Made by a program: the position numbers and the translations under genes. A model generated the notes under the pieces. It searched no databases, was not told the DNA's origin, and saw only the letters and a program-made list of their open reading frames with translations. DNA of 18,348 bases from CAIWXH01 sp964555675 (GTDB taxonomy: Bacteria; Chloroflexota; Chloroflexia; Chloroflexales; Chloroflexaceae). Positions 7,101 to 14,501 of this stretch are shown here, one piece after another. The stretch is from contig CAZKTU010000125.1 in the NCBI GenBank assembly GCA_964555675.1, forward strand, positions 1 to 18,348, written 5' to 3'. Numbering within the stretch: the stretch's first letter is position 1; every line of letters begins with the position of its first letter.

Positions 7101-8113
7101 GCGACCTCCGGGGCGTCCTGGAGCTGGCGGATGGGGCCCTTGCGACGGCCCGGCGCGCGGGCGATCAGTCCACCGAGCTTGCGGTCCTGATCTACAAAGG
7201 GCAGGCGCTGGTAGGAGTTCACGAGCTCGAGGCCGCGCGACAGGTGATCGAGACGGCCCTCGCCCAGCTAGAGAATGTGCGCGATAGCGTGCTGCGCGCC
7301 CGCATTCTCACGGCCGCCGCCTTCTACTATCTCGAAGCGGGCGACCTCGCCGGCGCGGTGCGGTTCCAGCGCGAGAGCCTGGCGGCCGCCCAGGAGGGCG
7401 GGCTTCACCAGCTGATGCTGACCCTCAACGCCAATCTAGCCTTGCTCTACACGATGCTCGGCCTCTATGCAGAAGCGCGAACAACGCTGGAGCGGAGTCT
7501 TGAACAGGCCACGCAGGTAGGCGATCCCTGGATGCAGGCCGGGATCATGCGCCACCTGGGGCTGGTACACTGGTGCTGCGGGGAGTTGGGGCCCGCGGCG
7601 GCGCGCTTCGACGAAGGGTTGGCGCTCTTTAGCCGATTCGGCGATGCGTTTGGGAGCGCAGCCTGCCGCAGCTACCTGGGCTATGTGCTCGAGGCCACCG
7701 GCGACTACCTACCAGCCGCGGAACACCTGGCCCTTGCATGCACTGGCTTTGCCGCCCTCGGCATGGAAGCAGAACGGTGCGAGGCCCAGGCGGTCGAGGC
7801 GCGGATCCTCCTGGCCCTCGGCCGCCGCGACGAAGCCCGACAGGGCGCGCACGAGGCGTGGGCTTTGCTGCGCGAGCACGGGCTGGCGGGGTTCACCGAG
7901 CGCTCGCTGGTCTGCCTGGCCCTCGCCGATGTGTTCGCGGCTCTTGGCGAGCCTGAGCACCCCCCGGTCGCGGTGATCACGCTGGGCTACGACGATCTCA
8001 TGCAGCGTGCCACGAAGATCAGCGACCCGGAGTGGCGCCGCTCCTTCCTCGCCAACGTCCCCACCAATCGCGATCTGGTGGAGCGCCGGCAGCACCTGGA
8101 GGCAGCCGGCTGA
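4196..8113 (+). CDS. Giant winged-helix/BTAD, cyclase-like, AAA ATPase and TPR regulator
   Basis: This is a 1305-residue cytoplasmic signalling protein, probably a transcription regulator. Residues about 1-95 resemble the SARP winged-helix DNA-binding domain (FLGGFEATLDG, then KARALLAYLAVE and ALAQLFWPDAP). About 100-260 is a BTAD helical domain. A loose Ala/Gly/Pro linker follows. About 285-455 resembles a class III nucleotidyl cyclase (ERRLVTVLS, GDEWLIYFGYPRAYEDAARRA, VSIGLHSG), but the usual first metal-binding Asp after VLxC is Gly300. About 480-760 is an AAA/STAND ATPase with Walker A GEPGIGKS at 508-515 (K514) and Walker B LVIEDLQWAD with E635-D636. The remainder is TPR-like helical repeats. 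The start ATG has no clear Shine-Dalgarno sequence, but the domain begins right after it. It is divergent from the LuxR operon. The ligand and targets are unknown, and cyclase activity is unlikely. Confidence 0.9.
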   Translation: MPHLVLSFLGGFEATLDGRSLTAFGTDKARALLAYLAVEGARPHLRAALAQLFWPDAPAERAAHNLRQTLLRVRQALDEADASAGNARQLFLLLTRQSVQLNPLSDHRLDVALFADLLQASQLHTHAHAATCRVCMGWLAQAAELYRGDFLSGFTLRDSLPFEEWQLTQQESMRRQAVELLARLATYYEGRGEHEPAQRYAGRLVALEPWHEQGQLMLIRALARTGQIGAAAEQYGAYSTILAREFGILPSAEVTALYQQLQVRQIGEAGSAPAQSQAPGDGSAGARPGERRLVTVLSCGWRDLASQDDPEAIEERMALVEPWLHVLLERYGGYLQPGQGDEWLIYFGYPRAYEDAARRALHVALALIDATRATQGVSIGLHSGVMVARRGLGPGATPSELVGDAPALARRCQLLAAPGVVLLTAATEQLVRDWFACQPLGMQLMRGSGPGLAVYQAPAEHVGQSTLAWLAQRQHLTTLAGREAELQRLTTALEAATQGRGAILTLGGEPGIGKSRLLWELRQRAGSSVRWLEHRCAPYFQNTNFHPLIGVLHDILGIAKDDRPETSAARLTSTLAQHNLQQPGAAWLLSILLGLPTEPPAPQPITARQRERIREVVVTLIQRAAALHPLVLVIEDLQWADPSTVAWLGASLTALAAAPCLTILTFRPSFSPPWLPGQHLQALTLAPLRASEIEQMLADLTRATALPTALQRRIVAQSDGVPLFAEELTRTLLETGAQDAASVIPTTLRESLLTRLERVGPARETAGWAAALGREFDYPLLAAVVPYAETRLQADLANLIEADLITAQRQRVGASYAFRHALVQEAAHDSLLRRTRQSYHTRIAECLTTDFPQIREAQPELLAQHYQQAGLQAQAADHWLLAGERAFTQGAGQEARTFFEHALQLLGADDHERHWRGLVGRERALNLSRERAAQQTTLGALRDLAETLDDDGRRAYVLLRQIDNAGTSGDLRGVLELADGALATARRAGDQSTELAVLIYKGQALVGVHELEAARQVIETALAQLENVRDSVLRARILTAAAFYYLEAGDLAGAVRFQRESLAAAQEGGLHQLMLTLNANLALLYTMLGLYAEARTTLERSLEQATQVGDPWMQAGIMRHLGLVHWCCGELGPAAARFDEGLALFSRFGDAFGSAACRSYLGYVLEATGDYLPAAEHLALACTGFAALGMEAERCEAQAVEARILLALGRRDEARQGAHEAWALLREHGLAGFTERSLVCLALADVFAALGEPEHPPVAVITLGYDDLMQRATKISDPEWRRSFLANVPTNRDLVERRQHLEAAG

Positions 8114-8140
8114 GCGCGCGCTCCCAGGGACACGATCACT

Positions 8141-8162
8141 GCGAGGACGCAGCGTCACTCGC
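8141..8162. terminator. Stem-loop between convergent genes
   Basis: GCGAG (8141-8145) pairs with CTCGC (8158-8162), and inside it GAC pairs with GTC across a one-base bulge. The hairpin lies 27 bases after the stop of the plus-strand regulator, in the 122-base gap between two convergent genes. It lacks a T-run on either strand, so a terminator role is only suggested by position. I see nothing else in the gap. Confidence 0.25.
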
Positions 8163-8235
8163 ATCCCATAGTGGACCGAGACCCTGCGATCTCGACCGTT
8201 CGTTCAGGTGCGCAGGCCGGTCAAGCCAAGGCTCA

Positions 8236-9795
8236 TCAGCTTTTCGCAGGCAACAGGGGGGCCGGCGGCGCGCAGCCGAGCATATAGAGCGCAAAGCTGC
8301 CCAGCCAGTGGTCGCCCATGTAGTGGCCGCTGCCCACCCCGGCGAGCCCCGCTGCGGCGTGGCGTTCGGCGGCGGCCAGCAAGACGCCCCGGCGCTGGTC
8401 GTGGGGCGGGAGCGCGGCGGCCAGGCCCCACATGCACCAGGCCCGGCTGAGGTTGAGCCCGTCGAGGTGCACGATCTGCCCGTCGCTGCGGTCGCTCACC
8501 GTGGCGGGCGTGAGCAGTTGGGGCGGGCCGCCGGCGGCCAGCTCGGGCAGGAAGTCGCCGAGCCAGGCGGCGAACTGCGGGGCGGGCAGCACGCGCCGCA
8601 TCAGGTCGGCCTCGGCGAGACAGGGCGAGAGGAAGTCGCCGCCACTCGGTTCCCAGGCGGCGGGGGCGCCCCGGTCGCCGCCGAAGTAGTCGCGGCTACG
8701 GCTCTCGATCAGCGTGTGCAGGGGCCGATCGCCCGCCGCGGCGGCGTAGTCGAGGGCGAAGGTCAGGCCGAAGGCCGTATTGCCGTGCGTCCCGCTGCGG
8801 ACCGGGTAGCTCAGGCGGGGCAGGAACTCCAGGTAGAGGCCGGCGATCAGCTCGGCCAGGGGCGCAACGGCCTGTGACCAGGCCCGGGCGTCGGGGTCGT
8901 CCCAGCCCAGCAGCTCCTCGGCGAGCTTGAGCAGCCAGGCCCAGCCGTAGGGCCGCTCGAAGCTGCGCCGGCCCGGCTCGGCGAAGTAGGCCGCCTCGGC
9001 CCGCAGGTTCGCCGCCGTCAGGTGCTCGGCCAGGGCGGCGCGGATCGCGGCGGCCTCGGGCAGCGCGGGCATCAGGCGCAGCAGGCGCACGAGCTGCCAG
9101 TGGCTATGGACGGCCGAGTGCCAGTCGAGGCAGCCGTAGAAGGCCGGGTGCAGCTCGCGCGGGCGACGCGTATCGCTCGCATCGTTCAGCAGATGGCCGG
9201 TGTAGTTCGGGAACTCCTGGGCGATCCCGGCGAGGGCGATCCCGGCGAGGCGCGAGGCCAGCTCGGGGGTGAGCGCGGCCGGAGCCACGGGCGTCGTCGG
9301 CCCAGCGGATCGCCGGGGCAGCCCGATGCGGCGGCCGACCTGGGGCGGCGGCCTGTGGGCGGCGTGGGCCTGGGCCAGGCGGGCGAGGCGGGCCAGGGGC
9401 TCGGGCGGCATGGGGGTGAGGCCGGGCGGGGCCTGGCGCACGTGGGCGAGCAGTAGCTCGTTAGTGGCGGCCGGGCCCGCGGCCCCGCGCTCGGCCATCG
9501 TGTGTATCAGGTGGATGCGCCGCTCGTCGTAGGCGAGAATCTGCGTGCTGTAGACCAGCTGGGCCCCGGCGCGCACCTCGCGCAGGTAAGAGAGGTGGCT
9601 CTCGAGCGTGTAGACGCTGTAGCCTGTGGCGGCCGGGTAGCCCGGGCCGAGGCCGAGCTGCTCGAGCACATAGTCGGTCACCGCCGAAAAGGCCACGGCG
9701 TAGAAGCCATCGTTCAGGTGACCGTTATAGTCGATCCACTCCGGGCGCACCTCGCCGGTAGTCGTGAGCAGCGTCGTCGTGTCCACGTCTCGCAT
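8236..9795 (-). CDS. Fusion of a hotdog-fold thioesterase and a DUF2891 domain
   Basis: One uninterrupted 519-codon frame joins two families. Residues about 14-160 match the acyl-CoA thioesterase group of the hotdog fold found in carnitine/betaine-degradation operons: WIDYNGHLNDGFY (20-32) carries the D-x-x-G-H-x-N signature (D22, H26, N28), then ESHLSYLREVRAG (65-77), and the domain ends in GRRIGLPR. A Pro/Ala-rich linker (about 161-174) follows. Residues about 175-505 match DUF2891: EFPNYTGHLLND, HPAFYGCLDWHSAVHSHWQL, FERPYGWAWLLKL, GTHGNTAFGL, AWEPSGGDFLSPCL, TPATVSDRSDGQIVHLDGLN and YMGDHWLGSFALYML. DUF2891 has no established reaction and is rich in conserved aromatic and His/Asp residues, as in many helical-barrel enzymes. 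No signal peptide is seen. The start is uncertain: AGGAG stands 18 bases before this ATG, while GTG at 9784-9786 (Val4) has AGGA at better spacing. It lies 34 bases after the LacI-type gene and is probably co-transcribed with it. Confidence 0.88.
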   Translation of the reverse strand: MRDVDTTTLLTTTGEVRPEWIDYNGHLNDGFYAVAFSAVTDYVLEQLGLGPGYPAATGYSVYTLESHLSYLREVRAGAQLVYSTQILAYDERRIHLIHTMAERGAAGPAATNELLLAHVRQAPPGLTPMPPEPLARLARLAQAHAAHRPPPQVGRRIGLPRRSAGPTTPVAPAALTPELASRLAGIALAGIAQEFPNYTGHLLNDASDTRRPRELHPAFYGCLDWHSAVHSHWQLVRLLRLMPALPEAAAIRAALAEHLTAANLRAEAAYFAEPGRRSFERPYGWAWLLKLAEELLGWDDPDARAWSQAVAPLAELIAGLYLEFLPRLSYPVRSGTHGNTAFGLTFALDYAAAAGDRPLHTLIESRSRDYFGGDRGAPAAWEPSGGDFLSPCLAEADLMRRVLPAPQFAAWLGDFLPELAAGGPPQLLTPATVSDRSDGQIVHLDGLNLSRAWCMWGLAAALPPHDQRRGVLLAAAERHAAAGLAGVGSGHYMGDHWLGSFALYMLGCAPPAPLLPAKS

Positions 9796-9829
9796 CCTGT
9801 AGGGCGGCGGCTACTCCTGAGAGTATACG

Positions 9830-10846
9830 CTAGAGCTGCCGGGCGTACATCGCCGACTTGCGCACGACCAGGTCGGCCGTAAAGCTCGGGATCAGCGGCG
9901 GCTCGTTGCTGAGCAGGCGCAGCATAGCCTCGGCGGCGGCGCGGCCCATCTCCTCTGAAGGCTGGCGTACCGTGCTCAGGGGCGGCAGCGTGTAGGCCGA
10001 GAGGAACTGGTCGTCGAAGCCGACGAGCGAGACATCTGTGGGGATGCGGTAGCCGTGGTTGAAGAGGCCGAGCATCGCGCCATAGGCCATCTGGTCGTTG
10101 GCGGCGAAGATCGCGGTAAAGTGCTCGCCGCGGGCGAGCAGCTGCTCGAGCGTGCTCAGACCCGACTGCTCGAGGAAGTTGCCCGCGATGATCATATTGG
10201 GGTTGACGGCGAGGCCGGCCTCGGCCAGGGCCCGCCGATAGCCCGCCAGGCGATCGGTGGCGTCGGGGTGGCCGGGCGTGCCGGCGAGGTGGGCGATCCG
10301 CGTGTGCCCCAGGCCGAGCAGGTAGCGCGTGGCGCGGTAGGCCCCCTCCTCGTTGTCGATGAAGAGGCACTGCGCCTCGATCCCGGGGACGTTGCGAGCG
10401 ACGACCACGAGGGGGAGCTGGGCCGCAGTCGCGCGCAGCCCCTCGTCGGGGATACTACTCGCCAGGACGATCACCCCGTCGACCCGGCGCTCCAGCAAGA
10501 GCTGCAGCGAGCGCGCCTCGTCCTCCTGATGCTCGGCGCGCCAGTGGGTGCTGGCGAACATCGGGCGGTACTCGCTCTGGTCGAGGCCCTGCTCGATCCC
10601 CGAGACCATACGCGCGAAGAAGGGGCTGCTAATATCCTGCATCAGGACGCCGATCGTCATCGAGCGGCCGCGGACGAGGCCGCGGGCGACGAGGTTCGGG
10701 CGGTAGCCGCTCTCTTCGATGGCCGCCAGCACGAGGGCCCGTTTGTCATCGGCGACCCGCTTGCTGCCATTGAGCACCCGCGAGACGGTGCTCGGCGATA
10801 CGCCGGTCTTGCGGGCGATATCCTCAAGGGTGCTGATCTTGTTCAT
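9830..10846 (-). CDS. LacI-family transcriptional repressor of the sugar operon
   Basis: This is a 338-residue DNA-binding regulator, the usual length for the family. The N-terminal helix-turn-helix is at about residues 4-25 (TLEDIARKTGVSPSTVSRVL), followed by the hinge region YRPNLVARGLVRGRS. The remaining about 275 residues are a periplasmic-binding-protein-like sensor (IGVLMQDISSPFFARMVSG, GVIVLASS, HLAGTPGH, FAANDQMAYG, SLVGFDDQ). The frame is open up to 10942, but ATG 10844-10846 is chosen because it places the helix-turn-helix correctly and lies about 25 bases after the expected transcription start of the promoter at 10878-10906; a start further upstream would lie ahead of that promoter. 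The Shine-Dalgarno sequence is weak. An operator overlaps this promoter, so autorepression is likely. The divergent transporter operon is the evident main target. The effector is probably a sugar; its identity is not visible. Confidence 0.95.
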   Translation of the reverse strand: MNKISTLEDIARKTGVSPSTVSRVLNGSKRVADDKRALVLAAIEESGYRPNLVARGLVRGRSMTIGVLMQDISSPFFARMVSGIEQGLDQSEYRPMFASTHWRAEHQEDEARSLQLLLERRVDGVIVLASSIPDEGLRATAAQLPLVVVARNVPGIEAQCLFIDNEEGAYRATRYLLGLGHTRIAHLAGTPGHPDATDRLAGYRRALAEAGLAVNPNMIIAGNFLEQSGLSTLEQLLARGEHFTAIFAANDQMAYGAMLGLFNHGYRIPTDVSLVGFDDQFLSAYTLPPLSTVRQPSEEMGRAAAEAMLRLLSNEPPLIPSFTADLVVRKSAMYARQL

Positions 10847-10877
10847 GGCCGTTCGTTGTGTTTGCACTTCCGCGCCT

Positions 10878-10906
10878 ATTATCCCCGCTCGGGAAAGCGC
10901 TGTCAA
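10878..10906 (-). promoter_or_regulatory. Sigma70-type promoter of the LacI-family gene
   Basis: On the minus strand the -35 is TTGACA (10906-10901), a perfect consensus. The -10 is GATAAT (10883-10878), one base off consensus, and the spacer is 17 bases. Transcription should begin near 10870, leaving a leader of about 25 bases before the ATG at 10846. The first operator covers the -35 and much of the spacer. Confidence 0.8.
10891..10906. promoter_or_regulatory. LacI-type operator O1
   Basis: GGGAAAGCGCTGTCAA matches the left half of the shared GGGAAAGCGCTTTCCC-like palindrome exactly and the right half partly. Its centre is at 10898/10899. It overlaps the -35 and spacer of the repressor gene's own promoter, which fits autorepression. 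Confidence 0.65.
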
Positions 10907-10922
10907 TATTGTGGGATGGACC

Positions 10923-10952
10923 TTGACAATCCCCTTATCCATGGAATATACT
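10923..10952 (+). promoter_or_regulatory. Sigma70-type promoter of the sugar operon
   Basis: The -35 is TTGACA (10923-10928), perfect consensus. The -10 is TATACT (10947-10952), one base off consensus, and the spacer is 18 bases. Transcription should start near 10959, at the left edge of operator O2. It drives the lipoprotein, permease, GH3, VOC and aldo-keto reductase genes. Confidence 0.8.
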
Positions 10953-10957
10953 CATCC

Positions 10958-10973
10958 CTGCAAACGCTTTCCC
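10958..10973. promoter_or_regulatory. LacI-type operator O2 at the sugar-operon start site
   Basis: CTGCAAACGCTTTCCC is the reverse orientation of GGGAAAGCGTTTGCAG, so the same strong half-site as O1 is present on the other side. Its centre is at 10965/10966. It covers about +1 to +15 of the plus-strand transcript, the classical place for a repressor to block initiation. Confidence 0.7.
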
Positions 10974-11108
10974 ACATATCAGCAGGGTAGCTGGGCCATT
11001 CCGAGCATGGGACCACTTGAGTCACTCGTCAGGGCTGCCATGAGGCCCAGGCAGGCGATTTCGGCGGATCTGCCGGCCCTTGCTATGCGTTCAACCAGTG
11101 AAAGGAAT

Positions 11109-11124
11109 AGGAAAGCGCTTTCCT
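11109..11124. promoter_or_regulatory. LacI-type operator O3, perfect palindrome
   Basis: AGGAAAGCGCTTTCCT is a perfect 16-base palindrome with the central CpG typical of LacI-family sites. It is the best of the three sites and sits about 150 bases downstream of the predicted transcription start, 65 bases before the lipoprotein gene. A looping or roadblock role with O1/O2 is inferred. Confidence 0.8.
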
Positions 11125-11189
11125 GATCGCGCGCCGCGCGCCGTCTCCTGTCGGAACCGCTGGCCGGCCCCATGCAAAGGAGCACCCCG

Positions 11190-12596
11190 ATGAAGGTTCG
11201 AGGTCTGTCCCTGGCGCTGCTGTTCACCCTCCTGCTCGCGCTACTCGCCGCCTGCGGCAGCCAGTCGGGCGCGCCGGCGGCCCAGCCCACCGCGGCCGCC
11301 GAGGCCCCCACCGCAGCCGCCGAGGCCCCCACCGCAGCCGCCGAGGCCCCCACGCCCGTCCCCATCCCCACCCCCAGTATGTCCACGATCGGCACCGGCG
11401 CTACGAAGATTGTCTGGTGGCATATCAACACCGTCGAGGAGCAGCAGGCCGTCTGGGCGGAGATGGCCAACGCCTTCGTCGCCGAGCACCCCGAGGTCTC
11501 GATCGAGATTACCGTGCTCGAGAACGAGGCCTTCAAGGCCAAGCTCGCCACTGCGATGCAGTCCGGCAGCCCGCCGGATATCTTCCAGAGCTGGGGCGGC
11601 GGCGTGCTGAAGCAGTACGGCGAGGCCGGCCTGGTCCAAGATCTGACCCCGGCGCTGGCTCAGGACGGCTGGGGCGACACGATTAGCCCCGGGCCCCTCG
11701 GGCTCTACAGCTTCGACGGCAAGACCTACGGCTTGCCCTGGAACGCGGGCATGGTCGGCTTCTGGTACAACAAGGCGCTCTTCGAGCAGGCCGGCATCAG
11801 CGCGCCGCCCGCCACCTGGACGGAGTTCCTCGCCACCGTCCAGAAGCTGAAGGACGCCGGGATCACCCCCCTGGCCCTGGGCGGGAAGGACAAGTGGCCC
11901 GGCCACTTCTACTGGGTCTACCTGGCGACGCGCATCGGCGGCCGCGAGGCCTTCGAGGCGGCCTACAGCCGCGCGGGCACCTTCGCCGACCCGTCCTTCG
12001 TCGAGGCTGGCGCCCGTCTCAAGGAGCTCGTGGACCTGCAGCCGTTCCAGGCCGGCTTCCTGGGGGCCGGATATCCCGACCACCAGGTGGTGATGGCCAA
12101 CGGGCAGGCGGCCATGGAGCTGATGGGCCAGTGGGCGCCGGCCGCCAACAGCAGTGTGGCCGAGAATGTCGAGGCCTATACCTCAACCCTCGGCTGGTTC
12201 CCCTTCCCGACGGTCGAGGGCGGCGCTGGCGACCCCTCCGACGCCCTCGGCGGCGGCGACGGCTTCGCCGTGGGCAAGAATGCCCCGCCCGAGGCGATCG
12301 AGTTTGTGCGCTTCCTGAGCAGTGTCGAGAACCAGATCACCCTGGTCAAGGCCGGCATGGCCGGCACCCCCGTGGTCAAGGGGGCCGAGAGCGCGCTCGA
12401 GAGCCCGCTGCTCAAGGAGGTCTTCGAGCGAGCGGGGCAGGCCAAGTATTACCAGCTCTATTACGACCAGTACCTCCCCCCGGCCGTCGGTCAGACGGTC
12501 AACGACGCAACCCAGGAGCTGTTCGCCGGCACTGCCTCACCCGAGCAGGTCGCGCAGACGATCGAGGAGTCGGCGGCGTTCGAGCTGCAGCCGTAG
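11190..12596 (+). CDS. Sugar ABC transporter substrate-binding lipoprotein (SBP family 1)
   Basis: This is the extracytoplasmic sugar receptor of a CUT1-type importer, 468 residues. The lipoprotein signal runs K2-R4, a Leu-rich core, then LAAC with the acylated Cys at residue 22. An Ala/Pro/Thr/Glu tether built from three identical seven-residue repeats follows, and then the binding domain from about residue 70 (IVWWHIN, AFVAEHPEVSIEITV, SGSPPDIFQSWGGG, YGLPWNAGMVGFWYNKALFE, MELMGQWAPA, FPFPTVEGG). ATG 11190 has AAAGGAG seven bases upstream and gives a proper signal peptide. An upstream ATG at 11172 lacks such a site. It is the first gene of the operon and is controlled by O2/O3. Neighbouring GH3 suggests a beta-linked glucose or xylose oligosaccharide as ligand; this is inference. 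Confidence 0.95.
   Translation: MKVRGLSLALLFTLLLALLAACGSQSGAPAAQPTAAAEAPTAAAEAPTAAAEAPTPVPIPTPSMSTIGTGATKIVWWHINTVEEQQAVWAEMANAFVAEHPEVSIEITVLENEAFKAKLATAMQSGSPPDIFQSWGGGVLKQYGEAGLVQDLTPALAQDGWGDTISPGPLGLYSFDGKTYGLPWNAGMVGFWYNKALFEQAGISAPPATWTEFLATVQKLKDAGITPLALGGKDKWPGHFYWVYLATRIGGREAFEAAYSRAGTFADPSFVEAGARLKELVDLQPFQAGFLGAGYPDHQVVMANGQAAMELMGQWAPAANSSVAENVEAYTSTLGWFPFPTVEGGAGDPSDALGGGDGFAVGKNAPPEAIEFVRFLSSVENQITLVKAGMAGTPVVKGAESALESPLLKEVFERAGQAKYYQLYYDQYLPPAVGQTVNDATQELFAGTASPEQVAQTIEESAAFELQP
11287..11349 (+). repeat. Three tandem 21-bp repeats encoding the lipoprotein tether
   Basis: There are three adjacent copies of CCACCGCAGCCGCCGAGGCC plus C; the first copy differs by one base. The repeats are in frame and encode PTAAAEA-type heptads between the lipidated Cys and the sugar-binding domain. 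Copy number could vary by slippage and change tether length without breaking the frame. Confidence 0.9.
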
Positions 12597-12622
12597 CGCA
12601 GATGGCCGCAGATCGCTGAAAC

Positions 12623-12670
12623 ACGGGGAGGGTTTCAAGGCGGCTCAGCCCCGCCCTTGGCCCTCCCCGT
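12623..12670 (+). promoter_or_regulatory. Large intercistronic hairpin between the binding-protein and permease genes
   Basis: ACGGGGAGGG (12623-12632) pairs perfectly with CCCTCCCCGT (12661-12670). Inside, CAAGGCGG (12636-12643) pairs with CCGCCCTTG (12651-12659) with one bulge. It starts 26 bases after the lipoprotein stop and ends just ahead of the permease ribosome-binding site. No T-run follows. Hairpins in this position commonly protect the upstream message or cause partial termination, giving more binding protein than permease; that role is inferred. Confidence 0.75.
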
Positions 12671-12687
12671 TCAGGATGAGGTCCTTT

Positions 12688-13614
12688 ATGGTACAGCCCT
12701 CCTCGCGCCTGGCAGAGCGCGCCTCCGTCTCGCAGCGCCCAGGCTCGCGCCAGCTCCTGACGATCGTCGGCTTCCTGCTCCCCGCGGCGCTCGTCTATAT
12801 CGGGCTGGTGCTGCTGCCGGTCGGTCAGGCGATCTACTACAGCTTCTTCCGCTGGAACGGCCTCGGTCCCCTCGAGAATTTCATCGGCCTGGACAACTAT
12901 GTCCGCGTCTTCGGCGACCGAGCCTTCCGCAACGCTCTGGGCCATAACCTCCAGCTCGTCGCGATGTCGCTGCTGATCCAGCTCCCGCTCTCGCTCGCCC
13001 TCGCCCTACTGATCCGCGAGCTCACCTGGGGCCGCGCTCTCTTCCGCACGCTCTTCTTCCTGCCCTTCGTGCTCTCGGAGGTCGTCACGGGCGTGATCTG
13101 GAACTTCATCTACCGCCCGGAAGGCGGCCTGATCACCTCGTTCCTCGAGTCGCTCTTCCCCTGGATGGAGGGCACGGCCCTGCTGGCCGACCCGGACACG
13201 GTGCTGTACGCTCTGTTCGTGGTGATCACATGGAAGTTCTTCGGCTACCATATGATCCTCTATATCGCCGGGCTGCAGAATATCCCGGCGGAGCTCGAGG
13301 AGGCGGCCGCGATCGACGGCGCCAGCCGGTTGCAGGCCCTGCGCTTCATCACCCTGCCGCTGCTGGGCAGCACGATCAGGCTCTCGGTCTACCTCTCGGT
13401 GCTCGGCTCGCTGCAGTTCTTCGACCTGATCTGGGTGATGACGACGGGCGGCCCCGTGGGCGCGAGCGACACCATGGCGACCTACCTCTACAAGTATGGC
13501 TTCCAGCGCTTCCAGCTCGGCTACGGCAGCGCGATCGCGGTGATCATGTTCCTGATCTGCTTCGGCTTTTCGCTGGTCTACCAGCGCGTGGCGATGCGGC
13601 GCGACTATGCCTGA
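12688..13614 (+). CDS. Sugar ABC transporter permease, MalF-like
   Basis: This is an inner-membrane subunit of the CUT1-type sugar importer, 308 residues. About six membrane segments are visible, beginning with LLTIVGFLLPAALVYIGLVLL near residue 25. The cytoplasmic EAA loop that docks on the ATPase is ELEEAAAIDGASRLQALRF, from about residue 202. ATG 12688 has GAGG six bases upstream. An in-frame ATG at 12676 would place the same purine run inside the gene and is less likely. The stop lies 13 bases before the next permease start, so the two are translated from one message and should form a heterodimer. Confidence 0.95.
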   Translation: MVQPSSRLAERASVSQRPGSRQLLTIVGFLLPAALVYIGLVLLPVGQAIYYSFFRWNGLGPLENFIGLDNYVRVFGDRAFRNALGHNLQLVAMSLLIQLPLSLALALLIRELTWGRALFRTLFFLPFVLSEVVTGVIWNFIYRPEGGLITSFLESLFPWMEGTALLADPDTVLYALFVVITWKFFGYHMILYIAGLQNIPAELEEAAAIDGASRLQALRFITLPLLGSTIRLSVYLSVLGSLQFFDLIWVMTTGGPVGASDTMATYLYKYGFQRFQLGYGSAIAVIMFLICFGFSLVYQRVAMRRDYA

Positions 13615-13627
13615 GGGAGGGCCCGCA

Positions 13628-14485
<858 letters not shown>

Positions 14486-14501
14486 CCCGTGGAGCATTGC
14501 C

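Larger units (their letters stand above)
10847..11189. promoter_or_regulatory. 343-base divergent control region of the LacI gene and sugar operon
   Basis: There is no gene here. The left half holds two divergent promoters with -35 boxes only 16 bases apart (10901-10906 minus, 10923-10928 plus) and two LacI-type operators. The right half is an untranslated leader of about 230 bases for the lipoprotein gene, with a third, perfectly palindromic operator 65 bases before its ATG. TTGCTA at 11080-11085 could be a second -35, but the matching -10 (AGGAAT) is poor. I see no riboswitch or terminator in the leader. Confidence 0.8.

Noticed and set aside
10847..10942. Longer N-terminus for the LacI-family repressor
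   Set aside because: The frame is open, but the extra 32 codons cover the repressor's own promoter and an operator, and the helix-turn-helix normally starts within the first residues.
10979..11551. A 190-codon minus-strand frame crossing the operon leader
   Set aside because: Half of it is antisense to the lipoprotein signal and tether repeats, it has no plausible domain, and the sequence in that region is better explained by operators and leader.
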